Below, piece after piece: positions 27,321 to 38,297 of a DNA stretch of 64,000 nucleotides. The notes beneath the pieces are model-generated. The model saw nothing but the letters and a program-made list of their open reading frames with translations, was not told the origin of the DNA and searched no databases. The translations under genes were made by a program, and so were the position numbers. Numbering within the stretch: position 1 is the first letter of the stretch; every line of letters begins with the position of its first letter. Origin of the DNA: Methanothermococcus sp. SCGC AD-155-E23 (GTDB taxonomy: Archaea > AGJL01 > Methanococci > Methanococcales > Methanococcaceae); the NCBI GenBank assembly GCA_019561615.1, contig JAHEQA010000036.1, forward strand, positions 27,335-91,334. Direction: 5' to 3'.

Positions 27321-30300
27321 TTGGTAAAGTATAACCTGGATTATTTGAAGAGAAAGGGATTCTTTAAAAGGGCCATCCCGCTGGAGGATGTTGAGGGGGT
27401 GCTAGTTGACCAGGAGAATATGCTGGCCTATGTGGAGGTTTCCTCCAGGGAGGAGGTTGAGAGGATAAGGAAGAAGTTACTACCCTTAAAGGTTAACTAT
27501 ATCTGGTTTTACTTTCCATCTACAGGGAAGTTAAAAGTCTTTAGAAGGATAGGTGAGATTAAGTGGTTCTACTACTCGCCCAACATGAGGAAAGACTACA
27601 GGAAAAGTAGAGAGGATAAGCTAAGGAAATTCTCCCCTGACAACATGAATATCCTCTTTGATATCAGGGATATTGTAGAGAAGTTCTACTGGGAGTTGTG
27701 GGAGCATAGGATCCTAATGGCCAAAAGTATAAGGGAGTTGAAGGAGGATAGAAACAAACTTCTCGTTGTTCAACGTTTTATCGACAGACTTATCTTCTTC
27801 TACTTCCTGGCCCAGTTGAAGCTTATAAAGATAAAGAGCGGGGGGATGGAGTGGGTCCTAGACAGGAGGAATACAAGGGAGTTCTTCCAGTGGATCTGTA
27901 ATCAACTTAATGATAAGGAGCTACAGGATTTTCTCAACAGGATATTTTTCGACGTTCTAGGAAAGACTAACGAGAGGGGTTTTATCTCAGAGGAGTTTGA
28001 GGTTGGAGGGGAGAGGTTCTCCATCCTTTCACCCTGTTTAAATGGAGGGTTGTTCATCGAGGAGAAGTTTGAAGGTATCCCAGAGAGAAAGATCAGAATC
28101 TCTGGGATAAAAGAGTTGATCCTCAATGTCCTTAACAACTACAACTGGATAATTGGAGAGGAGCTTCCAGAGGAGGAGGATGTTGTTGGAGATTTAACAC
28201 CTGAGGTTATTGGACATATCTACGAGAAGTTTGTAGTCTCCCTGGAACAGATAGGACTGGGAAAGATAAAGTTGGAGGATATTCAGACTGTGAGGAGAGA
28301 GCTAAGATATGGTAGGAAGAAAATAGGCGCCTACTACACCCCTGAGGAGATCACCAACTACATCTCCATGAATACCATCTACCCCTATATCAGAGACAAA
28401 TTAGGGGAGAGGTTTGGTAGTAAAGGGGAGGCCCTATTTGACAACCTCTTTAATAAGGAGGATTTTAGCAGGGAGGAACTGGAGATATTAAAGTACCTCT
28501 ACTTTGAAGTGTTAACAAAGTTAAGGATCTGTGATAACGCCTGTGGTTCAGGGAGTTTTTTAATCGCCGCCGGAGATATCCTACTTGGGCTGTACACTAG
28601 GGTTTTGAAAATTTTGGAGGAGCATCTAGGTGAAGATAGAGATGTTAAAAAGATTCTAGAAGAGATGGAAAAATCTCCAACAAGGAATTACTACATAGTT
28701 AGGCAGATAATTATAAACAACCTCTACGGAGTAGACTTAATGGAGGGGGCAGTTGAGATCGCCAAGTTAAGGTTTTGGCTCTGGCTGATATCCCAGGTTG
28801 ACCCTAAAAGTATTGAGGGTAAAAGGATTGAAACACTGCCAAATCTAGACTACAACTTAATGGTAGGTAACAGCCTCATTGGATATGTGGACATTGAGGA
28901 TGTGGATTTGGACTTTATAGCTCATAAAACTTTAGACTCCTGGTTGGGAATTAGTAAGGTGGAATGGCTTAAAAACCTGGCTAAAAAGATAAGGGAGTTT
29001 AAGACCCTACCATCTCACGAGGCTGTAAAATTAAAGGAGAAATTAAATAGAGAGTTGGAGAAAGGGAGGGAGTTCTTAAATGAGAAGTTCTACAATATGT
29101 TGAAGGCTAAGGGGGTTAAGATCTCCAAGGAGGAGTTTTTAAATTTGAAACCCTTCCACTGGGGCTTTGAGTTCTATGAAGTTTTTGATTTGGAAAAACC
29201 TAAGGAGGAAAGGGGTTTTGATATTATAATAGGGAATCCACCTTATGTAAGACAGGAGAAAATCAAAGAGATTAAGCCAATTCTGTCATGTCTTTATGAA
29301 ACTTTTGAAGGTAGAGCAGATATTTTTGTCTATTTCATCGAGAGATCTATTCAAACACTTCATAACAACGGGTATTTTAGTTATATAGTATCCAACAAAT
29401 GGTTAAGAGCCAAATATGCAAAGAAATTAAGAAAATTCTTAATAAACAATACCGTTATTAACCAAATAGTTGATTTTAGAGGAGTGAAGGTATTTTCCGA
29501 TCCGACGGTTGATGTATGTATTTTAGTCTGTAAGAAGTCTCCAGTAGCTGATAATTACAAGATATTTGTTGCCCAGCCTCATTCTGTAGAGGATCTGATA
29601 AATAACATAAAAAAGATTGGATTCTATTTGGATGTGAACACCCTAAAAGATGCTGAGATATGGAGTCTTTATAGGCCAGAAATTTTGGAAATAAAAGAGT
29701 GGATAGAGGATGTTGGAGTGCCTTTAAAGGATTTAGATGTTAAAATATACCGTGGTATAACTACTGGTTTTAATAAAGCGTTTATTATTGATGAAGAAAC
29801 AAGGAAAAAATTAATTGAAGAAGACCCAAAAAGTGAGGAATTAATTAAACCTGTCCTTAGAGGAAGGGACATTGGAAGGTATTATGTGAAGTGGGACAGA
29901 AAATGGATAATTTGTACCTTTCCAGCATTAAAAATAGATATAGAAAAATACCCTGCTATTAAAGAATATTTAAGTAGCTTTGGAGAGAGGTTACTTCAAG
30001 ATGGAAAACCTGGTCATAGAAAAAAAACATCTAATAAGTGGTTTGAAACCCAAGACCAGATAGCCTATTATCCAGAATTTAAAAAACCTAAAATAATATG
30101 GCAGGAAATTGTTAGAAAGCCAGGTTTTTATTTTGATAATGGGTATTTCTACCAAGAGGCTACATGCTTTTTAATGACAGGAAAAGATGTAAATAAAAAT
30201 TTATTGCTACTATTGAATTCTAAACCTTTGGGGTTTATATTTAAAGCTTTTTATAGTGGAGGAGGTCTAGGAGATAAAACCTATAGGTACAAGAAGTATT

Positions 30301-30773
30301 ATTTAGAAAAATTGCCTATCCGACTCCCACCAACCCAACAACCCTTCATCACCCTAGCCAATTACATGCTCTTCCTAAATGCAACAGAGGAGAGAAGAAA
30401 GAAAGAGAGGGAACTTATAGAGTTTATAGATAGGGAAATAATCGACTCCCTAGTCTATGAGCTATACTTCAAAGAAAAATTCCATGAGGATAAATTATAT
30501 CCAGAACCAAAGGAGTACCTTCTATATTCCATCTCCAAATACTTAAAACCCATTGACTACGATCTCTGGGCTGAGCTCTACTGGAAAAAGGAGTTAGAAG
30601 GAGAATTAGATAAAGAGGAAGAAAATAAGATGAAAGAACTGGAAGAGAAGAATCTAGAGACAATCAGGGAAGTTGTTGAAAATATCAAAAAAGACAGGGA
30701 GATCTTAAGGCAGATAGATAGGATAAAATCCCACCCCTGGGTTAAAACTGTTGAGGAAGAGGATTCCAGTTAA
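27321..30773 (+). CDS. Eco57I/type IIG-like N6-adenine DNA methyltransferase
   Basis: A 1150-residue DNA methylase. SAM-binding motif I is DNACGSGSFLIAAG (about residues 405-418) and catalytic motif IV is IIGNPPYVRQEKI (about residues 636-648), which mark an N6-adenine enzyme of gamma type. About 390 N-terminal residues precede the methylase core, and about 480 follow it as the target-recognition part and a helical C-terminus. I see no clear PD-(D/E)xK nuclease motif, so cutting probably rests with the PLD-helicase encoded just upstream. The start is TTG at 27321 behind GGTGATAA. Codons from about 29220 to 30310 are clearly more AT-rich than the two flanks, suggesting an exchanged recognition domain. 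The 3' end overlaps the convergent DUF4870 gene by 4 bases. Confidence 0.88.
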   Translation: MVKYNLDYLKRKGFFKRAIPLEDVEGVLVDQENMLAYVEVSSREEVERIRKKLLPLKVNYIWFYFPSTGKLKVFRRIGEIKWFYYSPNMRKDYRKSREDKLRKFSPDNMNILFDIRDIVEKFYWELWEHRILMAKSIRELKEDRNKLLVVQRFIDRLIFFYFLAQLKLIKIKSGGMEWVLDRRNTREFFQWICNQLNDKELQDFLNRIFFDVLGKTNERGFISEEFEVGGERFSILSPCLNGGLFIEEKFEGIPERKIRISGIKELILNVLNNYNWIIGEELPEEEDVVGDLTPEVIGHIYEKFVVSLEQIGLGKIKLEDIQTVRRELRYGRKKIGAYYTPEEITNYISMNTIYPYIRDKLGERFGSKGEALFDNLFNKEDFSREELEILKYLYFEVLTKLRICDNACGSGSFLIAAGDILLGLYTRVLKILEEHLGEDRDVKKILEEMEKSPTRNYYIVRQIIINNLYGVDLMEGAVEIAKLRFWLWLISQVDPKSIEGKRIETLPNLDYNLMVGNSLIGYVDIEDVDLDFIAHKTLDSWLGISKVEWLKNLAKKIREFKTLPSHEAVKLKEKLNRELEKGREFLNEKFYNMLKAKGVKISKEEFLNLKPFHWGFEFYEVFDLEKPKEERGFDIIIGNPPYVRQEKIKEIKPILSCLYETFEGRADIFVYFIERSIQTLHNNGYFSYIVSNKWLRAKYAKKLRKFLINNTVINQIVDFRGVKVFSDPTVDVCILVCKKSPVADNYKIFVAQPHSVEDLINNIKKIGFYLDVNTLKDAEIWSLYRPEILEIKEWIEDVGVPLKDLDVKIYRGITTGFNKAFIIDEETRKKLIEEDPKSEELIKPVLRGRDIGRYYVKWDRKWIICTFPALKIDIEKYPAIKEYLSSFGERLLQDGKPGHRKKTSNKWFETQDQIAYYPEFKKPKIIWQEIVRKPGFYFDNGYFYQEATCFLMTGKDVNKNLLLLLNSKPLGFIFKAFYSGGGLGDKTYRYKKYYLEKLPIRLPPTQQPFITLANYMLFLNATEERRKKERELIEFIDREIIDSLVYELYFKEKFHEDKLYPEPKEYLLYSISKYLKPIDYDLWAELYWKKELEGELDKEEENKMKELEEKNLETIREVVENIKKDREILRQIDRIKSHPWVKTVEEEDSS

Positions 30774-31108
30774 ATATTAAATTTTTTAAGTAACTCCTCT
30801 GCAATGTCTCCAAAGATTGGGAACTTATATCTCTCACCCTGATACGCTTTACAGATACCTAGTATCCACAGGGCTATTTCTATAAGGGTTATCATTAAAG
30901 TTATTGGGCCCCCAATAAATGGTATATGTACCGTTACTACTTTTACTATCCTTAAAGTTAGGAAGGTCACAATAGATTGCATTGCATGAAATTTAATAAA
31001 GTCATTTTCCCTCTCCAACACTAGAAACAAGATACCAGTAATCTCTTCTAGTAAATAGCAGAGTACACCTTCAATATTTTCTTCTAGGCCAAGTCTAGTT
31101 TTTGACAT
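30770..31108 (-). CDS. DUF4870 (Tic20-like) small membrane protein
   Basis: A 112-residue protein with hydrophobic segments around ILFLVLERENDFIKFHAMQSIVTFL, IPFIGGPITLMITLIEIALWILGI and the ending YKFPIFGDIAEELLKK. The F-(V/I)-(K/R)-F-H-A-x-Q-S motif is diagnostic of DUF4870. The function is unknown. The ATG at 31108 is preceded by GAGGTG with a six-base spacer; the GTG at 31117 overlaps that site and is unlikely. It is probably unrelated to the restriction genes it meets tail to tail. Confidence 0.8.
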   Translation of the reverse strand: MSKTRLGLEENIEGVLCYLLEEITGILFLVLERENDFIKFHAMQSIVTFLTLRIVKVVTVHIPFIGGPITLMITLIEIALWILGICKAYQGERYKFPIFGDIAEELLKKFNI

Positions 31109-31177
31109 TAAAGACACCTCTATTTTTTAATTTTAAATATCATTAAGGTAATAGTTCTATAAAAAACCTCGATCCCT

Positions 31178-33034
<1,857 letters not shown>

Positions 33035-33037
33035 AAC

Positions 33038-34066
33038 TTACTCCCCTCCAAAGAATTGATCCTTCCTAGATCTCAGGAGATATATAAGGTAGGGTGTTCC
33101 CAGGAGGGAGGTTACAATACCCAGTGGGATCTCTCCAGTGGTGAGAGTCCTTGCAATGGTGTCACAGAGTATGAGAAAGATACCACCCATAATTGCAGAG
33201 AGGGGGATGAGGAACCTGTGATCAGGACCTATAATAAGACGGGCTGCATGGGGAATCATCAAACCTACCCAGCCTATAATCCCTGCAACTGAAACGGAGA
33301 TAGAGGTTATAAAGGTGGCCACTGTAATCAGTAAAATCTTAAGTCTTTCAGTATTTATTCCAAGGGACCTGGCCTCCTCCTCTCCCAGGGAGAGTATATT
33401 CAACTTCCAGGAGTAGGCCATAAGTAGAAGAATTCCCAGGGGTATGGAGAAGGCAAGGATCTGGAGATGGGACCAGTCAATATGGTACAATCCTCCCATC
33501 AACCAAAATACTATGGCCTTTAACTGGGCCTCGGTAGCTATATACTGAAATATTGAGACTAGGGCGTCAAAGAAGGATCCCAGGACTACCCCTGCCAGCA
33601 GTAGGGTTACAAGAGGTGTTTTACCCCTTATCTTGGCTATGGAGTAGGCACAGAAAACTGCCACCATTCCAAATATAAAGGCTGATAACTGTGCCGAGTA
33701 AGGGATTGGAAATACAATAGACAGGGCAGCTCCAAAGGCAGCTCCTGAGGAGACCCCCAGTATAAAGGGACTTACAAGGGGATTTCTAAATACACCTTGA
33801 TAGGCAGCTCCAGAAGTGGCCAGAGCCATACCTATAAGCATCCCTGCCAACACCCTAGGAATCCTTATATCCCATACTATGGCGTTGTAGATCTCGGGAG
33901 GTACTTCCCCACCTAAGAGGTGATATCTTATAACGTTAAATACTTCAAAAAATGGGATCTCATAAACCCCTACAGAGATGGAAAAGATTACAGTAGAAAA
34001 TAGGAGGATCCCCGCAAAGATCACAGTGAAAATTTTATTCCTGTAGTTAAAATCCACTCTTTCCAT
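33038..34066 (-). CDS. FecCD/BtuC-type ABC transporter permease
   Basis: A membrane permease with about nine to ten helices and the FecCD hallmarks RIPRVLAGMLIGMALATSGAAYQGVFRNPLVSPFILGVSSGAAFGAAL, and in the coupling loop GWVGLMIPHAARLIIGPDHRFLIPLSAIMGG. The start at ATG 34066 (MERVDF) has TTTTGGTGAT just upstream; a TTG at 34078 would extend over the ribosome site. It is the middle gene of the three-gene importer. Confidence 0.93.
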   Translation of the reverse strand: MERVDFNYRNKIFTVIFAGILLFSTVIFSISVGVYEIPFFEVFNVIRYHLLGGEVPPEIYNAIVWDIRIPRVLAGMLIGMALATSGAAYQGVFRNPLVSPFILGVSSGAAFGAALSIVFPIPYSAQLSAFIFGMVAVFCAYSIAKIRGKTPLVTLLLAGVVLGSFFDALVSIFQYIATEAQLKAIVFWLMGGLYHIDWSHLQILAFSIPLGILLLMAYSWKLNILSLGEEEARSLGINTERLKILLITVATFITSISVSVAGIIGWVGLMIPHAARLIIGPDHRFLIPLSAIMGGIFLILCDTIARTLTTGEIPLGIVTSLLGTPYLIYLLRSRKDQFFGGE

Positions 34067-34087
34067 AGATATCACCAAAAAAAGAAA

Positions 34088-35236
34088 TTAATGGGTTTCC
34101 CCCCTATACCTCTGGGCCTTCACCGCCTCCTTAACACCTTCCTCATCCAACCTATACAACTCCCTGTAAAGTTTAACCTCCTCCTTATCAGGATCTATAT
34201 CTGTAAATTTCTCGGGATAGAGAGTCTTGGCCTCCCTAAGTAACCCTATTGGAAACTCCACTGTAGCCCTCCACTCTGTTATTCCCAAACTTCCAACCTT
34301 CCTCTCCTTTATAGCTTTAACATTCTGTAACAACTTCCAATTTAGGAAGATATTCTTTCCAGCGTATATCTCCTCTGGACTTATATACCCCTCATGTCCA
34401 AGTGCTATTATGGCATCTGGATTCAACCTTAAGATCTCCTCTGGAGAGGTTTTAATCCACCTACCACTTTCAAGGACGTTCTTCCCATGGACTATATCCT
34501 CTAAGAAGTAGGACTGGATGGTCTGGGCACCTAACATATAGTCAGGAGTTGCATAGAGTAGAACCCTAGGTCTCTTATCCTCTGGAATATCTTTTGTCCT
34601 ATTTCTGATCAACTCTACATACCTGTTGAGATAGTTTATTAGATCCTCTGCCTCCTTCTCCCTGTTAAATATCTTTCCCAGTATCTCTATCTCCTGCCAT
34701 ACAGTCTTTACATTGGGCTTGTCGTAGGATGTTGGGTGCAAAAGTACCACCACTGGAATGCCCATCTCACTTAACCTATCTACTATCTCCCCATATCTCT
34801 GCTCCCTCTCCCTGTTAGTTGAAAAGGCTCTTATTATTACAACATCTGGCTTCATTGCCATGATGGCCTCGTAGTTCAAGCCCTTGGATGTACTTCCAAC
34901 ATCTGGTATACTCTCTATCCTTGGACATACAACCTTTAGAAATACATTCTTCTTTTGGGAGTTGTCCACTCCAACTACCTTGTCATCTATGCCCCAGATT
35001 CTCATTACCTTCAAATAGGTTCCAGTGAAGTCAAGTAAGACAACTTTGTTAATAACATCTCTTCTGATTTTAACATCCCTGCCCCACATGTCTTTAACAG
35101 TGATGTACTCCTCCTTCTCACCACTTGATGGGAGGGTATTTTTACCAGACGTCTGTTCTGAGAGGCAGCCACTGAGGGTTATCGTAAGTACTAACATAGT
35201 GGAGAGTAATAATATTCCCAGCTTTTTTAAATCCAA
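34088..35236 (-). CDS. FecB/BtuF-type ABC transporter substrate-binding lipoprotein
   Basis: A periplasmic-binding protein of the siderophore/cobalamin family. The N-terminus DLKKLGILLLSTMLVLTITLSGC is a lipoprotein signal with the lipobox cysteine, then a Ser/Glu-rich linker and the mature domain YITVKDMWGRDVKI..VVLLDFTGTYLKVMRIWGIDDKVVGV. A TTG start at 35236 is preferred because AAAGGTGATAC precedes it; the longer frame to 35254 would place the ribosome site inside the gene. The upstream region is AT-rich with TATA-like elements, so it is first in the operon. The ligand cannot be decided from sequence. Confidence 0.88.
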   Translation of the reverse strand: MDLKKLGILLLSTMLVLTITLSGCLSEQTSGKNTLPSSGEKEEYITVKDMWGRDVKIRRDVINKVVLLDFTGTYLKVMRIWGIDDKVVGVDNSQKKNVFLKVVCPRIESIPDVGSTSKGLNYEAIMAMKPDVVIIRAFSTNREREQRYGEIVDRLSEMGIPVVVLLHPTSYDKPNVKTVWQEIEILGKIFNREKEAEDLINYLNRYVELIRNRTKDIPEDKRPRVLLYATPDYMLGAQTIQSYFLEDIVHGKNVLESGRWIKTSPEEILRLNPDAIIALGHEGYISPEEIYAGKNIFLNWKLLQNVKAIKERKVGSLGITEWRATVEFPIGLLREAKTLYPEKFTDIDPDKEEVKLYRELYRLDEEGVKEAVKAQRYRGETH

Positions 35237-35359
35237 AGTATCACCTTTTACCAATTTTTTATGCTTTTTTTAATACTAATGGAGAAATTTGTAATACTAT
35301 ACAAAAATATAAACTTTTCTACTTTTAATAAGAAATGGAAAAATTAAAAAAGGGATCCT

Positions 35360-36055
35360 ATGGAACCAGTGGTAATTCTGGTAAACCCCAAGTACAGTGG
35401 GAACGTTGGAGCAATTGCCAGATGTATGAAGAACTTCGAAGTAAGGGAGTTAAGAATAGTGGGGGACAAAAGTATATTGGATAAGGAGGCCTATATAAGG
35501 GCGGTACATGCCAAGGATATACTGGACAGGGCACTGTTCTACAACTCCCTGGAGGAGGCTATTGAGGATATAGACCTGGTGGTAGGTACCTCGGGGGTTG
35601 TGTCTGGAGATAGAAATCTAAAAAGAGTCCCTATTACACCTAGGGAGTTGGCAGAGAAACACCTAGATCTAAGGGGTAAGATGGGGTTGGTATTTGGGAG
35701 GGAGGACGATGGATTAAGTAACAGGGAACTTGACCTCTGCGATATCTTCCTCTCCATCCCCACCTCTCCAGAGTACCCTGTAATGAACCTCTCCCATGCA
35801 GTGGCCATAATACTCTACGAGTTGTACCTCTCAAAACTTGAAAAACCCTTCCCTGTAAAGATGAGGGAGGCCTCAAAACTTGAGAAGGATATACTTATAA
35901 AGTTATTTGAAGAGTTTGTAGACGCCAATAAAAATATCCCAGAGTATAGAAAAGAGCTCTGTAAAATAGTCTTTAGGAGGATTGTAAGTAGGGCCTTTAT
36001 CAGTGGTAAGGAGGCAAATACCCTCATGTGCGCCTTTAGAGTTAAAAAAGAATAA
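35360..36055 (+). CDS. trmJ: TrmJ-type SPOUT tRNA 2'-O-methyltransferase
   Basis: A 231-residue SPOUT (SpoU/TrmH) enzyme: VVILVNPKYSGNVGAIARCMKNF at the N-terminus, LVVGTSG, VFGREDDGLSNREL, and IPTSPEYPVMNLSHAVAIILYEL with the knot-forming SAM-binding loops. The N-terminal opening and length fit TrmJ, which 2'-O-methylates position 32 of tRNAs. It is AT-rich upstream and ends three bases before the convergent aIF5A gene. Confidence 0.88.
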   Translation: MEPVVILVNPKYSGNVGAIARCMKNFEVRELRIVGDKSILDKEAYIRAVHAKDILDRALFYNSLEEAIEDIDLVVGTSGVVSGDRNLKRVPITPRELAEKHLDLRGKMGLVFGREDDGLSNRELDLCDIFLSIPTSPEYPVMNLSHAVAIILYELYLSKLEKPFPVKMREASKLEKDILIKLFEEFVDANKNIPEYRKELCKIVFRRIVSRAFISGKEANTLMCAFRVKKE

Positions 36056-36058
36056 AAA

Positions 36059-36454
36059 TTACTTACCAATAACCCTAGTTATCTTGTATCTCCCAACTGC
36101 CTCTATGTACTCCACCTCTACACCACTCTCAAGTCCCTCTACATCCTCAGGAATTGGGAGTTCCAAGGTTTCATAGGTCTCCAGATCCATTATCTGTACT
36201 GTATCTCCCATTACCGCCAGAACCTGTCCCTTCCTCCTGTCTATAATAGGTACCTCTACCTTTGAAGATGTTGGACCTACCAACTCCTTCTTAATGGGCT
36301 CGAAGATACCTATTGCAGTGACCCTTGCCTTGGCCCCTCCATGTTTCCCTGGTTTTGACTTTGTAATACTTACTATCTTACAGGGAACGTCGTCTATCAT
36401 TATGTACTGCCCCTCCTTTAGAGAACCTAACTCCACAGGTTTTGTCCCTGGCAC
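36059..36454 (-). CDS. eif5A: Translation initiation factor aIF5A
   Basis: A 131-residue aIF5A. The hypusination loop SKPGKHGGAKARV contains the lysine that is modified to (deoxy)hypusine. The factor helps the ribosome through difficult peptide bonds such as polyproline. It starts with GTG at 36454 (PGTKPVELG) after AAAGGTGAGAGA. A TTTTTATACT TATA-like element lies about 60 bases upstream on the minus strand. Confidence 0.97.
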   Translation of the reverse strand: MPGTKPVELGSLKEGQYIMIDDVPCKIVSITKSKPGKHGGAKARVTAIGIFEPIKKELVGPTSSKVEVPIIDRRKGQVLAVMGDTVQIMDLETYETLELPIPEDVEGLESGVEVEYIEAVGRYKITRVIGK

Positions 36455-36583
36455 TCTCTCACCTTTTTTACTTGGTAATAAATACTCATAGTTAAAAGGG
36501 GTGTAGTATAAAAACCTTTGCCCATATTAGATTTATAGGAGTATTGCTAATTCCAGTCTTAAAGTAATTATAGATGGGATAGG

Positions 36584-36937
36584 ATGAATAAGGAGCAACT
36601 TATGGAACTTCACCAGTTCTTTGTTCACGTCTATAAGGAGTTAGTACCTGAGGATTACAACTGTCCCTATCTAGAACTTTACAGGAAGTTAGATGTGAAA
36701 CCCCACCATATCCACAGATTGAAAACGGAACAGTGTGCAGCTATATTTCTCCTGGCCGCCTGTATAGCCCACTATATAGCAGATAACGACGACATGGTCC
36801 CCAAGTCCCTCTCTCTAAAGTTACTGGAGAATGCCCTTAGATATCTCAATGTCAGATCTAAGAATTTTGAGGATATTGAGAAGTACAAGGAGTTGATCGA
36901 GAGAGTTAGAAATAAGAAAAGGAGGAATAGAGGGTAG
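36584..36937 (+). CDS. UPF0058 family protein
   Basis: A 117-residue archaeal protein starting MNKEQLMELHQFFVHVYKELV, containing HRLKTEQCAAIFLLAACIAHYIA. I recognise it as UPF0058, a small all-helical archaeal family of unknown function. The ATG follows GGGATAGG. It lies 2 bases upstream of cca and is likely co-transcribed, giving only a hint of a tRNA-related role. Confidence 0.82.
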   Translation: MNKEQLMELHQFFVHVYKELVPEDYNCPYLELYRKLDVKPHHIHRLKTEQCAAIFLLAACIAHYIADNDDMVPKSLSLKLLENALRYLNVRSKNFEDIEKYKELIERVRNKKRRNRG

Positions 36938-36939
36938 AT

Positions 36940-38295
36940 ATGGAGGATATCAACAGTATACTGAAGGAAGTACTGGAGGACATAGTACCTAGGGAGTGGG
37001 AGAAGGAGGAGTTGAAGAGACTCTCCAGGAGGATTATAGAGGAGCTATACTCTCTCATTCAGGAGGAGGGGCTGGAGGACTTAGTGGAAGATATAGTACA
37101 GGTGGGATCTACAGCTAGAGATACCCATCTAAGGAACGACTACGATATAGATATCTTTGTGAGATTTAAAAAGGGTGTGGAGAGGGAGGTGTTGAAGGAG
37201 TCTATCTTGAAGGTAGGTAGGAGAGCCATAGAAAATTTAGGGGGCAACTCCTGGGTGGAGTACGCCGAGCACCCCTACGTCTCAGGGAGGATAGGGAGAT
37301 ACGAGATAGACATAGTACCCTGCTACAAGATAGGGTGGAACGAGGGGATAATCTCCGCCGTAGATAGGACACCTCTTCACAACGAGTTTGTGAAGAGGGT
37401 CCTTAAGTCCAAGCCCCTCCACAACGATATAAGACTCCTGAAGAAGTTCTTAAAGGGTATTGGGATATACGGCTCAGATCTAAAGACCAAGGGTTTCTCT
37501 GGCTATCTATGTGAGTTGCTGGTTATACACTACGGCAGCTTTATAAACACTTTGAAAAATGCCCAGAGATGGAAGATTGGGGAAAAGATAGTACTAGATG
37601 AGATCTTTGAGATATACGGGATAGACAGGGGCTACAAGTTTCCAGAGTTTGACCACCCCCTTGTAGTATACGACCCTGTGGATCTCAAGAGAAACGTGGC
37701 AGCTGCCCTAAGTAGGGAGAACTTCTGTAAATTTATATTCTACTCCAGGCAATTCCTGGAGAACCCCTCTAAGGAGTACTTCTACAACTACCATAGAAAA
37801 GTGGCAGAGAGGTTAAGCCACAGAGGCAGGGGTGCCCTGCTCACCTTGAGAATAGATAGGGACAGTAGTATAGTGGATGACATTATCTACCCCCAGATGG
37901 AGAAGTTGCAGAGGAGTATAAACAAGTTGTTAATTGAAAACGACTTCCAGATATTGAACTGTGAAGTTTACGCCAATGAAGAGGCCTGTTATCTCTCCTG
38001 GGAATTCCTGGTCTGGGAACTTCCAAATGTCAAGGTGAAGGTTGGGCCACCAGTATTCAACAGGAGGACTGGAGACTTTGTAAAGAAACATCCCAGGTAT
38101 TTTATAAGGGACTGTAGGGTATGCGCCTACGTGGAGAGGAAGTACAGGGATGTGTATCAACTCTTTGAGGACATAGTATCTGGAAAGTTGAAGAACAGGA
38201 TTAAACATCCTAAGTATGTCTCCCCTATAAATGGTAGGATTTACAGGGATATATTTGTAGATAGATATATGTCCATAGTAAAAGTATCAAAATAA
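36940..38295 (+). CDS. cca: Archaeal CCA-adding tRNA nucleotidyltransferase (class I)
   Basis: Adds or repairs the 3' CCA of tRNAs. The 451-residue protein has the nucleotidyltransferase signature VGSTARDTHLRNDYDIDIFVRF with the catalytic aspartates of D-x-D, the EIDIVPCYKI third-carboxylate strand, and TPLHNEFV. Archaeal class I tail features follow (KVKVGPPV, HPRYFIRDCRVCAYVERKY). The length is typical. Some tRNAs in this window encode CCA (initiator Met, elongator Met, Arg), whereas tRNA-Leu does not and depends on this enzyme. Confidence 0.95.
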   Translation: MEDINSILKEVLEDIVPREWEKEELKRLSRRIIEELYSLIQEEGLEDLVEDIVQVGSTARDTHLRNDYDIDIFVRFKKGVEREVLKESILKVGRRAIENLGGNSWVEYAEHPYVSGRIGRYEIDIVPCYKIGWNEGIISAVDRTPLHNEFVKRVLKSKPLHNDIRLLKKFLKGIGIYGSDLKTKGFSGYLCELLVIHYGSFINTLKNAQRWKIGEKIVLDEIFEIYGIDRGYKFPEFDHPLVVYDPVDLKRNVAAALSRENFCKFIFYSRQFLENPSKEYFYNYHRKVAERLSHRGRGALLTLRIDRDSSIVDDIIYPQMEKLQRSINKLLIENDFQILNCEVYANEEACYLSWEFLVWELPNVKVKVGPPVFNRRTGDFVKKHPRYFIRDCRVCAYVERKYRDVYQLFEDIVSGKLKNRIKHPKYVSPINGRIYRDIFVDRYMSIVKVSK

Positions 38296-38297
38296 AG

